Assembly: GCA_030248215.1 (NCBI GenBank) | Contig: JASANG010002508.1 | Location: forward strand, 248,001 to 312,000 | Reading direction: 5' to 3' | Length of the DNA stretch: 64,000 nt | DNA from: Enoplolaimus lenunculus | Taxonomy: Eukaryota > Nematoda > Enoplea > Enoplida > Thoracostomopsidae | Part shown: positions 42,753 through 56,357 of the stretch, in pieces | Numbering within the stretch: the first letter of the stretch is position 1 | Layout: the number at the start of each line of letters is the position of its first letter | Notes under the pieces: generated by a model | The model's database searches: none | The model's input: the letters and a program-made list of their open reading frames with translations, nothing else | What the model was told of the DNA's origin: nothing | Made by a program: the position numbers and the translations under genes

Positions 42753-44604
42753 AGCCCCTACATTTGTTATGGCACTTTTTATTAAATAGTTGCACTAGAT
42801 ATTCCTGAAATTATAATGGTACTTGATTGCAGCAGGAGTGCAGCCACGATTTAATTTTCGACAAGAATTGGATTTAAACTACGTTTGGTCACAGGTGTAT
42901 TAAACCAGAAAGAACCGTTGTAATTTAAACAAGCAGCCACCAAAATCGGCAATGAAGACGGATTAATACGGAAAGTTTTCTCAATCATTTCACTGTGACT
43001 CACGAACCATTTTGTCCAGTCGCGGAAAATTTAACACAATACGACTGTCGCTTCGCAAGCTACATCGAAAGATACATAAGTTATGCAACTGCCCGGCAAG
43101 ATTTTTCTGGTCACAAGAGCATTTTCCAAAAAATTTATATTTGGGTATTAAGTGAGTGTAAGGTCATGGAAAAGCTCAAATAGGCCAAATTTAAATTTTT
43201 CAATATAGTTTTTGGACAAACTATAACGGAAAAGACCCAAAACAGATATACGTGCGGATTCTTTAAAATGGGTATATGAGATTGGTCAAATGACAACTGC
43301 CCAACCGTGACAATTGGCCAAACAAAGATTGCAAAAACGACAGTTGTCTAAATGTCAAATATTGGTCATTTTCAACCGCGCAGCCAGAGAAAGAGTATAG
43401 ATCTTGCCCCCCAATCAATAAGCGAAAAGAAAAAATGTTTTGCCATGATTGCAAAGCGATTTAAAAACCAACTCGTGAAGAGGGAAGTTTGACAAATTTC
43501 AAAAAAATCAAATTTTTTGGCAAATTACTGCTGATAAAATTTCCAACAAAGTTAGCCTGTTAAAAAACAAAATCGCTTTTAAATAGTCTTAAGTTGCTAA
43601 CTTCCGCATTGGGATTGTTGTAAAATTGATACTTACCCCGACACATAAACTGCTAATAATAGAAACTGCCTTCAGGACGTTTTGAACACTGGAAAATTAC
43701 CTAGCTTTCACAGCCTTACACAAATTTTGAGTGTATATTTCTTGTTTATTTCATTTGCATTACGGTTTATAGAACGCTTGGCACACTCGCAAAACAAAAT
43801 TTCAATATTATATTTTACCCTTACGAAAAAATACTTGCTACGCCTCTGTTGGAGCAGTTATACTCTTTGCAAGTATGCAAATAAATAAATAATGTTAAAA
43901 TAAAACAATCAAATATGAGAATTGAAACTCCAGCATTTGAATTCCTATTAATAGCCAACCGTAGATATATTGATGAAAGGTTAAAAATTCAAACAATAAC
44001 CAGCATTTTTGATTTGTTGCAACTTTTTGAAATGTTTTAAACTTTTAAGGCATTTTGTTTAAAAATTTTATGCATTTTTCGGTATATAAAATATAAAGGC
44101 CCAAGGTCAATTGTGTGTCTTATTTTATGATGTTTCGCATAGTTATCTGCGAAACTGTCAATAATGATTTTAACATTTCAATCAGTATGTATTTTTTGTT
44201 ATTTTTATATAACAAGCCGGAAACAGATCATTCACGTTATAGAATGCTAACGCTACTGGTAAAAATTAAAATTTGATTAAAAACTATTCAGGATTGTTTA
44301 ATTGTAAACTAAATACTAATGTCGCACGCTTATATATATAGCATATCGCTGGTAAAATATTCACTGCTATTTTTTAAGTCGGAAACTAAGTTTTTGGGTT
44401 ATTTAGGTAAATTTCGTTTGAGAACCTCGTGAACATTCATGCCAATAATTGTTGGTTCCAACTACATTTTCTTAACTAGTTCCGCGATAGCGCACTCATT
44501 AAACTATTCTGTGGATTTTCAGAAAAAAAGCTAATGTCAAAATTCGGAGAAAATATCAGCTTGTAATACGAAACCGAAACTTCGCATTTAAAACTGTCTA
44601 AGTA
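42753..44604. other. Upstream of KLF, nothing recognised
   Basis: AT-rich. It should contain the KLF promoter or further 5' UTR exons, but none can be defined. Motifs GACAATTGGCC and TTGGTCAAATGAC near 43270-43330 recur locally. Confidence 0.4.
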
Positions 44605-45056
44605 CTGTAGTGACCCGAATAAGAGGGCGTGGGATAATAAGAATGGAGAGGGTCCCCATTTGCAGTCCCAATCAATAGGAGCCAATCTCCCTAATAAGAG
44701 ACCGTAAGCGGATAAAATCCCTAATCACTAATAAGAGTTCATAAATGTCAATTTTCAGTACTTGTAAAGCATAAATGACTCCAGGATGAAATAATTTGAG
44801 TTCGAAAGTCTTAAGCGTACTTAAATTTTTAAAGTACATTCCTAAGTGTATTAACCTTGCATGATCACTCAAGCTATTGGCACAAGACAAATAAACGTTT
44901 AATTCAACGGATAGTTGCAGTACCGGATATATATCAGTAACAAACGGTGGCGGAGAATGGATTTAAAATAAATAACAGTTCGTAAAATAACACGTGGGGT
45001 ACCCTCTGGAGAGGCCAAACAATATCTGTCCCCCACTCTTATTCGGGTCACTACAA
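44605..45056. mobile_element. pogo/Tc1-like MITE (full length)
   Basis: CTGTAGTGACCCGAATAAGA at the left mirrors TCTTATTCGGGTCACTACA at the right. TA precedes the left end. About 450 bp, non-coding, and the same inside sequence as 36747-37192. Confidence 0.8.
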
Positions 45057-46134
45057 AGTAAAACTTCCTAATTATCATGGTATTTTTAAACATGGCAAAT
45101 ATTGTGGTAGGACGAAAATGAAAATATTTTAGGAATTGTGTAAAAATCAAATGCAATTTTAAACGCTTTTAGTGTTTCAAACAACACCTTTGAAAATGCT
45201 TTTTGGTAACGAAGACACTTCAAACTAAAAAGATTTCTTAGCGTTTGTTCAAACGCTGTTTATCTTTTCTTGTTTTAAATCTGGTACCTAATCACCATGA
45301 TACTATAAGCTAAGCTCTGATGCTTCTTGTTTATATTCATCTGGAACAATTTAGGAAAGTTATTTTACAAATAAAGTTTAAATATTTCAGAAAATTTCAA
45401 GTAATGATTTAAAACATTCGGAAATGCAAACGTCTTGTGAAACCTTCAAATGCGAAAACTCTTTTTATTTCGAACCGTCAAAAAATTTCCCATCGTAACT
45501 TTCGCAACCTCTACCTGCCCATTGTTATTATGTTTTTGTTCATTGACAAGTAAAAACATTTAGTGTGGAAAAAGATGAATGAAATCACCGTTGATCCTAG
45601 TACGGGCTTTGACAACAGTTTTAAAAATATTACAAACTATCACAGGTATAAAGTGCAATTTTTTTTCTTTACCCTTTTACATGACGTTATATTTATATAG
45701 TGCAGCAATATTGCTAATTGCAGTTTTGGTGCGTGCAAGAAAATAATGCAACAAACTGCACAAAAAGTAACAAAAAATTACATTTCTGGCCCAACACGTG
45801 TGTGTTTATATTGCATTTTGATATCAGCGTGCAATATAAGTTAACCATATCCTTCCTAGACGTAAGCAAGAATATTAGGGAGCATATGTACGTTTAAACA
45901 GAGTTATGGGGGCAAGGTTTGACTATAAGAATGGAGTAGGTTACCTCTGGAATGTAGAATGATAAGAAAACTTTGTAAAATTTCTTGTTTTTCTTGAAGT
46001 TTTAGGACATATGATCCAGTGAGATTGTGTGTGGTATAAATTAATGAAACACCAATCAATATCATTTGTTAGACACTCATGAAGAACAAAAATATCACAG
46101 AATTGACCAATATAATTTGCCCTGTTGATAGTAA
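45057..46134. other. Intergenic, nothing recognised
   Basis: AT-rich sequence. No supported exon, repeat or RNA gene. Confidence 0.35.
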
Positions 46135-46312
46135 GGCCCATGTAAAAATCAGTGGCGGAACGTTTTTCTGTGGGACTGCATGTTTAAGCCTTATACTAAT
46201 CTTTTGCATAGGCTTAAGCTAAGGTATCACCTCCTTCTTACGCTTCGATTTAGGCTTAGGTTTATGAAATACTTTATACTACTGCTACGGCCCTGTTTGA
46301 TGCATTCAGCCA
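46135..46312. mobile_element. GGCCCATGTA-group small element
   Basis: Starts GGCCCATGTAAAAATCAGTG, carries GGAACGTTTTTCTGTGGGAC and AGGCTTAGG core repeats, and ends near ATGCATTCAGCC. Confidence 0.7.
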
Positions 46313-47228
46313 AAATGAGCCACCAGCGAAATATCTCGTAATGCAAATAATTAATTGTGAGGTTAAAAATTTAGCAAATTTATTAATTTTCGCTCAATTT
46401 ATATATATTTTTTAGTCCATTTTAGATCTGCCATACAAACTGCCAGTGAGAACTACACAGAGTTGACAAAACGGCTAAAATTTGAAGACCAGGCGGAAAA
46501 ATGTACTTTTTTATCCGGACTAGTGACAGAAATATTTAGCATGTGACATTTGACAAAAATTTTGTCAAAACTGCACAAAGTACTATACGATTGGCAGTGC
46601 AACAGTGAATTTTTCGGCATTAATTTGTCAAAAACACTTAGTGAAAACCCTACAAACATCGATACACATCAGTAACGTAACCAGGATTTCATTCTGACAA
46701 GATATGACTTGGAAGGAACAATGAACGAACATTGCGATTGAATTTTTGCCAATAATCAGGCTGTGGATAGAAATTATTCTAAAGCCTGTAAATGTGCACA
46801 TTTGTCTGAACATTGCAGAAATTTACTGGAGGGGATACTGATTCTCCGCCCTGTGATATTGTGAGAGTTGAGTTGTTTGCTGCTTGTGACAAAGACTTTT
46901 GTACACTTTTCACGGCGTTGTCCCAGATACAGTTTATATAAGGAAGTTTAAACGAAACATTTAAAATATCGTTTAAACTACGAAATATTTCGCACAAATT
47001 CTTTACTGCAGGAATAAATTCATGAATGAAATTTTACAATCTGTCAGATCGCATATCTTATCAAAACGTACCTTACGCATCCAGTAATTATATAATTAAA
47101 CACAAAATAAATTGTTTTATATTCAAGAAATATTTTCTGAAACTTTATAAGAAAATTTATACGGAATGTAGACGTATATGTCTTGAATTCGAGATTAGTT
47201 TTGAAAATTTTTAAAAATATATGATTGA
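46313..47228. other. Intergenic, nothing recognised
   Basis: AT-rich. Positions 47100-47215 have units of the ACACACAAAATAAATT family. Confidence 0.4.
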
Positions 47229-47590
47229 AATTTTTCAGATTTCCGGTTCCGGCAGAAAATAGGCATGCACTTCGACACCGGCTCTGGTAGAATTTTTGTC
47301 TGAGATTCCGGCAATTTCAGCAGTAAAATTTTGCTTCATTTTGCAACATTTATCTGTATAGCTCGTTTCGTTTTACTTTTGTCACAATTTTCCGGAACGA
47401 ATTTCCGAAATTTTGCAGAACTTCAGCGTAAAATCAAACAATTTAACAACATATTGCAGATATTGGGTAAAATTAACTAACTAATCAACATTTGTATATA
47501 CTACCTAATTTCGCCTCACCTCTGGCTCTGTCTCCGGCAAGTTTCGTTGATTTCCGGCTTCGGTATTTTTCACTTCCGGTTGCACCCTGT
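47229..47590. mobile_element. hAT-like MITE copy (left end diverged)
   Basis: CCGGTTCCGG arms, with a right end CCGGTTGCACCCTG as in the intact copies. The left terminus cannot be placed exactly. Confidence 0.55.
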
Positions 47591-47752
47591 TGGCAATATA
47601 AATTCTGGTGGCAAAGCACATGTGAATTTTTTCTGGGCCCATCTCTACACTGTAGCATCTTCAGAATAAATTTGTACTTTAGTTTGAAAGTTAAAAACAA
47701 GTATATTGCACTGCGTGTGAGCCCTTTTGTTAAAAGTTTTAAATGCTATACG

Positions 47753-49210
47753 GCAGGATACAACCGGAGGACAGCCTCCGGCTCCGCCTCCGGTACAATA
47801 TATGCCGGAAGTTCCGGTAATTTCGATAGTGAAATTTCGCAGTAATTTACTAAATTGTCCTGTTTGGCGCAATTTGTTTTAATTTTGGCACAATTTTGAG
47901 GAAAGAATTGCTGTAATTTTGTAAAAATAAGCGTAAAAACAAGTGATTTAATATCGTTAACATTAACAAATTTAGCATCATTTTAACTACTTAATTTCTC
48001 CTCACCTCCGGCTGCGGTTCTATCAAATTTTGCTGACGTCCTGCAAAGGCCGGATTAAGGTAGAGGGAGTCCGGGGATCATCTGACTACCAGGTCCTTTT
48101 ATTAACCGTAATTATTTTTTACACCAGAGCTAAAGTGATGCATTTTAATTTTATGAAACAAATTGCACCATTAGAACGAAACAAAATCTACGGCCCTTGG
48201 ACTGTTCAAGATTTGCACTTAGAGAAGTCACTTACGATTCCACCGCAGTCTAGAAATGTTCTTAAGTCCGAAAATGGAAGGCGCACGCCCCGTTTCCTAT
48301 CTTTTTCTTACTTTTTCAACTACCTTATTTCGAAAAAATTTCTTTCAACACACTCTAATGGTGGCACCGAATTCACGATTCAACGGAATCCGAATCCGAA
48401 TCCATACATACCTACTTAAACTTGGAGAATCTGAATCCAAATCTTTCATGTTGCGAATTTCAGTTATATGTGTAATTTGTTTCTCAATATCAACGAAATG
48501 CCAGCGACTAAACTTTAAACGTTGTTATATTTCGAGTTCGATCTCAGTTCTGAGATTGGTGACCTGCAATAAAAAATATTCATTGATATTAACAATCTAC
48601 TTGAATTTTATTGTTTAAAAATGAAAAAAAAACATGTTGACAAACAATGTTGGATTCAGCTTTTGGATTCGGTTTTTTAGAACCGAAACCGGATCCAAAT
48701 CTGGACCGCAAATTTTTGCCGAATCATAACCTTTATAAGGATTGTCAATGTAAAAGCACTCTAGGCTGGAAAGCGAAGTTCCTGTCCTGAATACAGTTCG
48801 TCTGACTAAGTACAACACTTTTCGTCGTACTACCATAAGTTTGAGATCGCAAATGTTGGGTGGTATAGGCTTTTAGCTGCTCAGTCCCAAACTTCTAGAA
48901 ACCAGAAACAAGTTGAAATAATTTTTTATTGTTGAGCGTAAATGGTAGCAAAAGCAAAAGTGGTATATAAGACCGGCGTTAGAATAAGAATAGTGGCCCG
49001 CCCCAAACAGGTCCGAGAGTGCTCCCCAATGAAATGAATCACAGCTTGAATAAAATTTTGTGGTCTGCGAAAAAATTTTGTGGGCTTGTTATCAGCGGCC
49101 CTCTTTTGGTGGGAGGCCCGGGGCCCTAACCAAACGGACCTCCTTTAATCCGGCGCTGCCTCCTGCTCCAGCTCCGGCTCAGGTATTTTCCATCTCCGGT
49201 TACGCCCTCG
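47753..49210. mobile_element. hAT-like MITE interrupted by another insertion
   Basis: Left part from CAGGATACAACCGGAGG to about 48042. Right part about 49155-49210 ends ATCTCCGGTTACGCCCTC. Between them the segment begins GGCCGGATTAAGG and ends CCTTTAATCCGGC, an inverted pair suggesting a separate inserted element of about 1.1 kb. That insert holds GGAATCCGAATCC-type repeats at 48370-48420 and 48650-48720. Confidence 0.5.
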
Positions 49211-49548
49211 TATCCGGTATATCTTGCTGGTATGGGTGTATACATGCCTTTATTTTACCTCTTGTCTAATGAATACGAATTAGACGTCTAGAAACTAATT
49301 TGTTGTCCTCAGGCTTATGCTTTTAGTTTTGGTGGTTTGCATTTTGGCTTATGTTTAGGAATATGTATATAGATTACTGTTACGCCAAGGATATATATTA
49401 TTTTACCAAACTGGTATATCAATGTACAATCGGACGCTTACTTCTGAGCTCCGGCTTCGGTAGATTTGTTGCAGAAAGATCAGACAGTTTCGGATGTGAA
49501 AATTTTTGTTTTTATATAAAAGTTGCGCCATTTATGGAGCTCGTTTAT

Positions 49549-49900
49549 CTGTAGTGACCCGGATAAGGGGAGAACTAATAATTTCGCCTCTCCAGAGTGT
49601 ATTCCCTGTTATTCTGTTACTGACTGTTGTCTATTTTTGTTCCGCCCTCCGCCGCCCGTCGTTAATGATTATATCCGGCATTGCAACTATCCGTTGAATT
49701 TTAAACGTTTATTTGTCTTGTACTTCGTCCTGGAGTTGTTTTAAGCAGTACAATTAGGGATAACTGACATTTATGCACTTTAATTAAGTTTTACTGAACC
49801 TATCCGCTTCCGGACTCATATTAGGGATAAGGACTCCTACGAATTCGGGCTCAAAATGGGGACCCTCCTTATTATACACTCCCTCTTCGGGTCACTACAG
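49549..49900. mobile_element. pogo/Tc1-like MITE (internally deleted)
   Basis: CTGTAGTGACCCGGATAAGG and CTTCGGGTCACTACAG ends, TA after the right end. It is 352 bp, about 100 bp shorter than the full copies. Confidence 0.75.
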
Positions 49901-52879
49901 TAATTTTAATAGCTAAACATGCCGAGAATTTGCAAAATGGAAGTTTTGGAACACGTTTTCGACTATGTTTTGCAGATTATTGTAAAAAGTGACAAAATAA
50001 ACACTGTGTTAAAAGTCATGTTACTCCGCCTTCGACCAAGCCTCCAGAATGAATTCGGGCAAAATTTGTTGACCTCTGTATTCGGCGCTGGTGAAGCCTA
50101 AGGGGACGTGATGTTTATTTTATAAGATGTTAATTTTTGGTTTTGCAATATATATTTTTACTAAATCTCGGCAATTCTTTCCACAAAACTGTGCCCAAGT
50201 CTTGCAGTACTACACAAAATTTTGATAAAAAATTGTCGGAATTTCCGGCGGTACTTTTACCGGACCCGGAGTTGGAGCACGAGGTCGATTTTCTATAAGA
50301 GCCGAAGCCAGAGGCAAACCTCCAGTTGCATCTTGGTGCACAAGTATTATGGGGCGCTTTAGTCACTATTGCTCATTCATAAATCAACTGGTTACCTTTC
50401 AATTAACGTCAAATTTAGAGTATGTTTTCAATGAAAACATAATATTTTGAAGTAAGTATGAAAAACAAGACTGCACCCCATTTTAAAATACTCTAACCAT
50501 CCAAGGTACAGTTTCATTCATAATTTCGGCTGAACTACGCGTAAACACGAATATGCTAGTAATTTTGCGTTCATTGATGAAATCACACCCATTTATGAGT
50601 ATACATCTGTCACTAGAGATAAAAGTGGTATGAATTTTATGAATGAACAGTATGCTATGCTAGGAACGCTTCCAGAATAGTTTCATTGACATAAATTTTG
50701 CCTGGGCATCTCGTAGAATAACACTGACTGGTATACATAAGTAGCAATATTATATTCGTTCATACCGCTCCCATCTTTAAGGTTGATGTAAGACGTCAAA
50801 CGAAAGTATACTAAAGGTAGAAAAAATTAATGATGAAAATGTTTTTTGTACGAGAAACTTTCCATGAAAATAAAGTTGCTTTTGTATCGACTAGATATTG
50901 ATATTTATATAAACAGACTAAACCACGGTCAGGTTCATAAGAGGCATCGAGGGTTATATCACTAGAAAATTTGCACAGATGGGAAAAGACACTTTGACGT
51001 GTTTACCACTGAATTGATAGTAGTGTTCAAAACGGTTCTCTCGCACGCTACGACAGCCTACACGATACGACAGATATTTACCAATGTTCCTAATGAATTG
51101 AAATCCTGGATTCACGTTTGACAATTTGTTGATGACACTCGACACACTGCACCTTCAGGGCAACTGCAAATTATATTTATGAATGAAAAGTTTATACTAA
51201 GAAGATGCACTCCTTGAAAGTGTAAGTAGTCATTTATAAATTAGTCGATTTATAGAACTTTAACAACCGCACATAGTGTTTGGCAGCATTTTTTGTTTAA
51301 AAATCAGACTTGAATAAGACTTGTATTTTGTTTTGACGATTTTTCACCAGTTTCTCGGAGCAACAGTAACAAACTGCGAAAGTCATTGTTAAACAATTCT
51401 AAAAGAAAGACAGCAAGGAATCGTTGACAATCTTTGGAAACATATCGATCCCAAGTTTAGAAAATTAAACACTTTGTGATTCTGCAAGGTATTCCACCTT
51501 AGGGTTCACTGAAGTCAATAATACTTGAGAAGGCGAAGTGGCATACACCTGCAGTTATGTTAATGAACGTCACTATATTTTAGGGCTAGCGCATTGTTTT
51601 CGCTAGCCGTGTGAAAGAGCTCCTTTAATATTAAAAATTATGTGATCGTAAAAACAAAATAAATATATCAATTAGTACAATCGCAAAACCCTCAGAAATA
51701 GAGAAATTTGGACAAAATTCTATGGTTTTTGGTTCCATTGAGAAACAATAAAGTCCAAAATAATAAGAGATTTCTCACGAGCAAATTTTATCGTTTTTGG
51801 CACTAAACATTAGAGTTTGCAGAGTGCACACCAGCAGCTACGTGTACGACACATTTGCAGTATGGCAGCAAATTATTTTTTCTGTACCATAACAATAATC
51901 GAATAATTATCGTAACCGAACAATAAATTTTTTGCTGTGTTTATTAGGGCATATATTCTTGCAAAATCTACTTGCATACAAATGTTGGTTTTTGAAAGGT
52001 AGAGAACTTTACCAGCTCCTCTGTTGTCCATTGCGGCCTATTAACTGCTTATTGGTATTGTCGTTATCATAGATATAACAGAGAGTAGATTCCCGGCCAT
52101 TTGCTAAATTTTAATCCAATACGTCAAATAATTAAGTAGGTAGCAAGACATATTATTAGCTTAGCTAGTGACTATTATGAAACAATGAACAGCATAAAAA
52201 TGAAGAGTAAGGCCACGGCAAGCAAACGAATTGATTTAGATGTAGGTATGCTTGCAAAGCATTATATGTAGAGCAGGATTCTTTCAGCATATTAAATAAA
52301 ATGCGTTAGAGTTTCTGATTTTCTAATGGAGTCAAAACCAAGGTGTGTGAAATTCGTCTATTTATGGTGCTTATATAAAGTTGCTTTATTTTGTCAATCA
52401 CTTGCAATTTCGTAGCAGTATTGTCGGTTTTCGATTTTTAATGGATGGGTTGGTTGCTGTGTTATTTTGTATGCTCGATACTTCGCTACATTGGTATCGA
52501 GGGTTATTACGGACTGCGGTTTGTACTCCAGTTAAGATCGATCTCTCAGCAGGAAACACGGGTGTGAAATGTTTTTACAGAAATTGAATGCGACGAATGA
52601 AACAAATAAAGCATCGTAAGCAAGGCCAAAATTATTTGGTAGTTTTTAAAATTGAATTAGTGAGTACTAAAACGATATATTTTAAATAGCTTAGACATTT
52701 GTACCCACAATACGGAATAGCTGGATTTTGCTCACAATTCAGGGACTAAAATAGCAGTCCTTAAAGAAATAACACTTTTTACAGTACAAACTGTACGCTC
52801 TGCAGTGCTAAGGCTAATTACCTTGCTAGAAAATGTGTCAATTCCGCCTAAGCCTAATAAACCTCCTGCGTGCCGGTAT
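49901..52879. other. Intergenic, only repeat fragments
   Basis: Positions 50220-50345 are a hAT-family fragment (CCGGCGGTACTTTTACCGGA, AGGTCGATTTTCT). The rest is AT-rich without supported exons. Confidence 0.4.
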
Positions 52880-52971
52880 GCGTGGTTTAGCATTGTGCAT
52901 AGTGGGGTGTAATGTAAAACACATACATACAGACACGTGCACATATAGCGTCAGAGAAAGTCATAATATCG

Positions 52972-53041
52972 GCCGTGTGGTGTAATGGGTAGCGCGCTTA
53001 ACTCGTGAGCGAGAAATCCGAGGTTCGATTCCCGGCGTGGC
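52972..53041 (+). repeat. tRNA-like block 1 (pol III boxes)
   Basis: Box A TGGTGTAATGG and box B GGTTCGATTCC are both perfect to consensus. GCCGTGT pairs loosely with GCGTGGC. The T stem mispairs and position 33 is A, so this looks like a SINE head or tRNA pseudogene. Confidence 0.65.
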
Positions 53042-53312
53042 TATATGTTTGGATGAAATTTAGGGAAAAAACAATGTATTCGCAGTGCTTCGGAGAAAGG
53101 GACCGTGCAGTTCTGACATTCAGTTCGCGCCGAGATTGGCCCTGTAAATAGCAGGACCATGGTTTTAGAGAAGTTTGTATTCGCGGTCCGGCACGATCGC
53201 TTGAAGAAGGGGAATGTTGGTATGCGTGATGTAGCATTGTGCATAGTGTGTGTAATTTGAAACGTATACGTACATACACGTACATATATAGCGTTATAGA
53301 AATCATAATACC

Positions 53313-53384
53313 GGTCGCGTGGTGTAATGGGTAGCGCGCTTGACTGCCGAGCGAGAGGTCCGAGATTCGATTCCCGGTTTGGCC
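53313..53384 (+). repeat. tRNA-like block 2 (pol III boxes)
   Basis: Box A is identical to block 1; box B is GATTCGATTCC. GGTC at the start can pair with GGCC at the end. The same defects in the anticodon loop and T stem are seen. Confidence 0.65.
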
Positions 53385-53400
53385 ATATGTTTCGGAGAAA

Positions 53401-54031
53401 TTTATTGGGAAACCATGTATATTCGCAATACTTCAGAGAAAGGGGCGTCCCGACCGTGCAGTTCTGACACTGCGTACAGCTTTAACGTAAAATATAACAC
53501 TAACTCGACTGATCACACAAGTCGGTCGTTGAAATATATAACAAAAACTCACCAATTATCGAAAAGAATACATCCAATCGGGGAATAGATGAACGGGAGA
53601 ACACAATACGTACTCGAAACGGAAAAGTTCCGGAAATAATCGATCTAACTGGGAAGTGAGAATAATACACAGGTGGACTTATAACCAACTTGGGGCGAAA
53701 AACACTCTTAGCAAAACGCAACTAATTTGAAGATTCGCACGGCAAACCTTAATTGGCTTATTTTTAAGTTTTAAAAAAATTTTGTAGAATAATTTTTAGA
53801 ATGTTGTTTTAGAACGTTTTTACATGCGTGACGCCGATAAAACAACAACAACAACATAAAACAACACAATACACAACACATAAACATACCCTGAAATCCA
53901 CGTAAAAATCTAGCTAGATAAATGTTTAAATGAAAATAAGTGTGTTTAATAAATGTTTAGGAATAATATCCAGCGCGACTTAAAAGTCGTGCACAGATTA
54001 AGGCCAGCGGAGTCATAGTTTAGAAATAGGA
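53401..54031. other. Intergenic, nothing recognised
   Basis: Follows the SINE pair, with a short (ACA)n stretch near 53845-53880. Confidence 0.4.
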
Positions 54032-54304
54032 GGCCCATGTATAGAACAGGGGCTTCCACTTTTCCAGGGTGGAAAACTTATGACCAGGAGTGCATCGCAG
54101 CCACTCCTGTATGACGACCTGATTTTCCACTGGTTGGTAGGAAAAATCACGGGCATAGGTTTTGCTGTGGAAAAGTGGAAAATTCATAAGCCTGCATATT
54201 CCGTGGTTCGGTAGGGAAAATCTGTAGTGTAAAGTTTGCTTGGAAAACGGGAAAAGTGGAAAATTTATACGCCTAGATTTTCCCTTGGTTGGTAGGGAAA
54301 ATTT

Positions 54305-55646
54305 TGTAACAACGGTACAGTATAGAGGGTCGGCACTCCAAGGAACGCCTTCCAATACTGCCGGTTACCTAAGCACACAACTAATCAACCCTTAGTTAAT
54401 TCCCCAAAATTCACAAGTAGCTGACACGCTTATCCAAAAATTCTCAACTTGAACACGCAACCCACAGTAAGGTTATAACTACTTTAGAAATAAACACGTT
54501 ACCCGAAGGCAAATTAGAATACTCGGATGTCGGTCAGGACTATCACACCAGAGCTCACAGTATATTCACTAGGCCGCGATGCGGCTCAACTATTATATTC
54601 GCAGAAAATCGGTCTCAGACCTTTAGGTCCGTAAAACTCAGGCTCAACAGCCACAATAAAACACAAGTTACGTCCGCTATACCGTGAAAATCGTAAAAAT
54701 TAAGCCGGCAGCACTTTGCTGCAAAACTATCGACTGAGTCCCAAACAGCGAGCTCTAAACTAACTCCAGCACTCCAGCAGCACTTGGCTGCAAAACCAGA
54801 ACTGACACACTTTGAGCTTGAAACCACCACTTTTATACTCATAATTTGAAAGGTTACCTAAATTCAAAGAATTCGAATAAATTGTTAAAAATATTACAGG
54901 AATTCAGAAAAGACAACGTTTCAGGATTTCTAAACTTTAATTTTACTTCAAATTGGCAGAAAAACTTGTTTTGTCTTAAAATCTAAGTTTTTATAACCTT
55001 TTCTGAACTTAAAATTTTAGAGAAATTCGCAGAAATTTTGATGTTTAGACTCAAATTTAAATTTTCAAAACAAAATTTAAACTAAAAGTCCCAAAGTTTC
55101 AACAAAAAGTGATGTGTTGTTTTAAAACTCGAAATTAAAACAAATTAAGTTCCAAGAATTGTTCCTCTAATATTCTTCCGAAGGGGGTAAACTTTAAGTT
55201 CAATTTTCACAGAAATAGAAAATGGAGCATCCAAAGTAAACCAATAGTTTTAAATTTCCGTTATTCGAATTCTTTTCTCTTTACCCTGTCATCTGCAACT
55301 TCATCTCGCACGACCGTATTAAACTATACATTGGGCTCAAAGCAGTTCATTAAAATCAATGCAAACTAAAAGGACTACCGTCATTGCATATGTATTCTAT
55401 GCTATACATATTCTACATGTGCAAACACGTGCTCACTGTATCAACCTACGCCGAGATATAAAACAATGTATTAGCCGCATTGTGGCAAATATTTTCGTGC
55501 ATTGCACACAAAAAAACAAAACAGACCAGAACCAACACCCAACAACAACAACAACAACAACAACAGTGATACATGTTTCAAAAATAAACCACAAAAATAA
55601 GTAAAAGGGGGTAGATACACTATGCATGATTATCCCCTTCATAACA
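54305..55646 (-). repeat. 3' LTR (minus orientation)
   Basis: Begins TGTAACAACGGTACAG and ends CCCCTTCATAACA on the plus strand. An (ACA)n run near 55540-55565 is one unit longer than in the other LTR. Confidence 0.88.
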
Positions 55647-56357
55647 CTCTCACCACCTAATTTACAACGAGCTCCTGCGAGTCAATTAATAGATCTTTAT
55701 AAAATTGTCTAGTCGTCCACCTAAAATGCTATTAACCAACCCGCTTTCTGTTACAAACCAAATTATAAACTTGTAAGCAAAATTTTCCAAACAAAACTGA
55801 TCCATGCTTACAAGGAACTTCAGATGCAAAGTTATCCAAATAATCACCGGGCCTTAAGTTTTGGAGAATAAAAAAATTTTGCGGATACCTGTTGAGGTGG
55901 AACGTCAACTTCTTTACATATTTCAGTTCAATGTGTTAAATATTTCTAATTACAATAAAACAAATCTTAGTCAAAAATTCAAAATTGTAGTAATTGTCTT
56001 GTTGGAAACTACATTAACTCATAAAAGTCACAAAATACATGGTTTACAAAATCCAAAGAAACTAAGGCCAAATAGGCAATTAACAAACTAAGATCTCCGT
56101 AATCAGGAAGTGTTTTGAGGCATACCAAAGGTCATCAACACTATCTAGTAATTATCGGCTCAGAAATACCAAGGTTCGTATTCAGTATTTTAAGGTGTAT
56201 AATAAAACTCATAAACACTTGTTTGATGCAAGGTCCCGTTGACGACTAAGGTACAAGATCCAAAGTAACTAAGATTGTATTTTCAGTTCTACTCTAATTT
56301 TTGTTAAAAACTAGGGTTCCCGTTTCAGAGATTTGCAACAGTTCAGAGCTATGATTA

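Larger units (their letters stand above)
52880..53400. repeat. Tandem pair of tRNA-derived SINE-like units (about 340 bp)
   Basis: Two units share TAGCATTGTGCATAGTG, a CACGTACATATATAGCG-like segment, a tRNA-like block, then GTATTCGCAGTGCTTCGGAG and CGTGCAGTTCTGAC. The spacing of the tRNA-like blocks is about 341 bp. Confidence 0.75.

Noticed and set aside
47492-47872. Open frames over 47492-47872
   Set aside because: They translate hAT-like MITE arms and change completely between copies.
52972-53384. Two functional tRNA genes
   Set aside because: Pol III boxes are good, but T stems mispair and the U33 position is A in both; the flanks are duplicated with them.
54615-54842. 75-codon protein present twice (also 57099-57326)
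   Set aside because: It lies inside the two LTR copies, so duplication is explained; no family signal.
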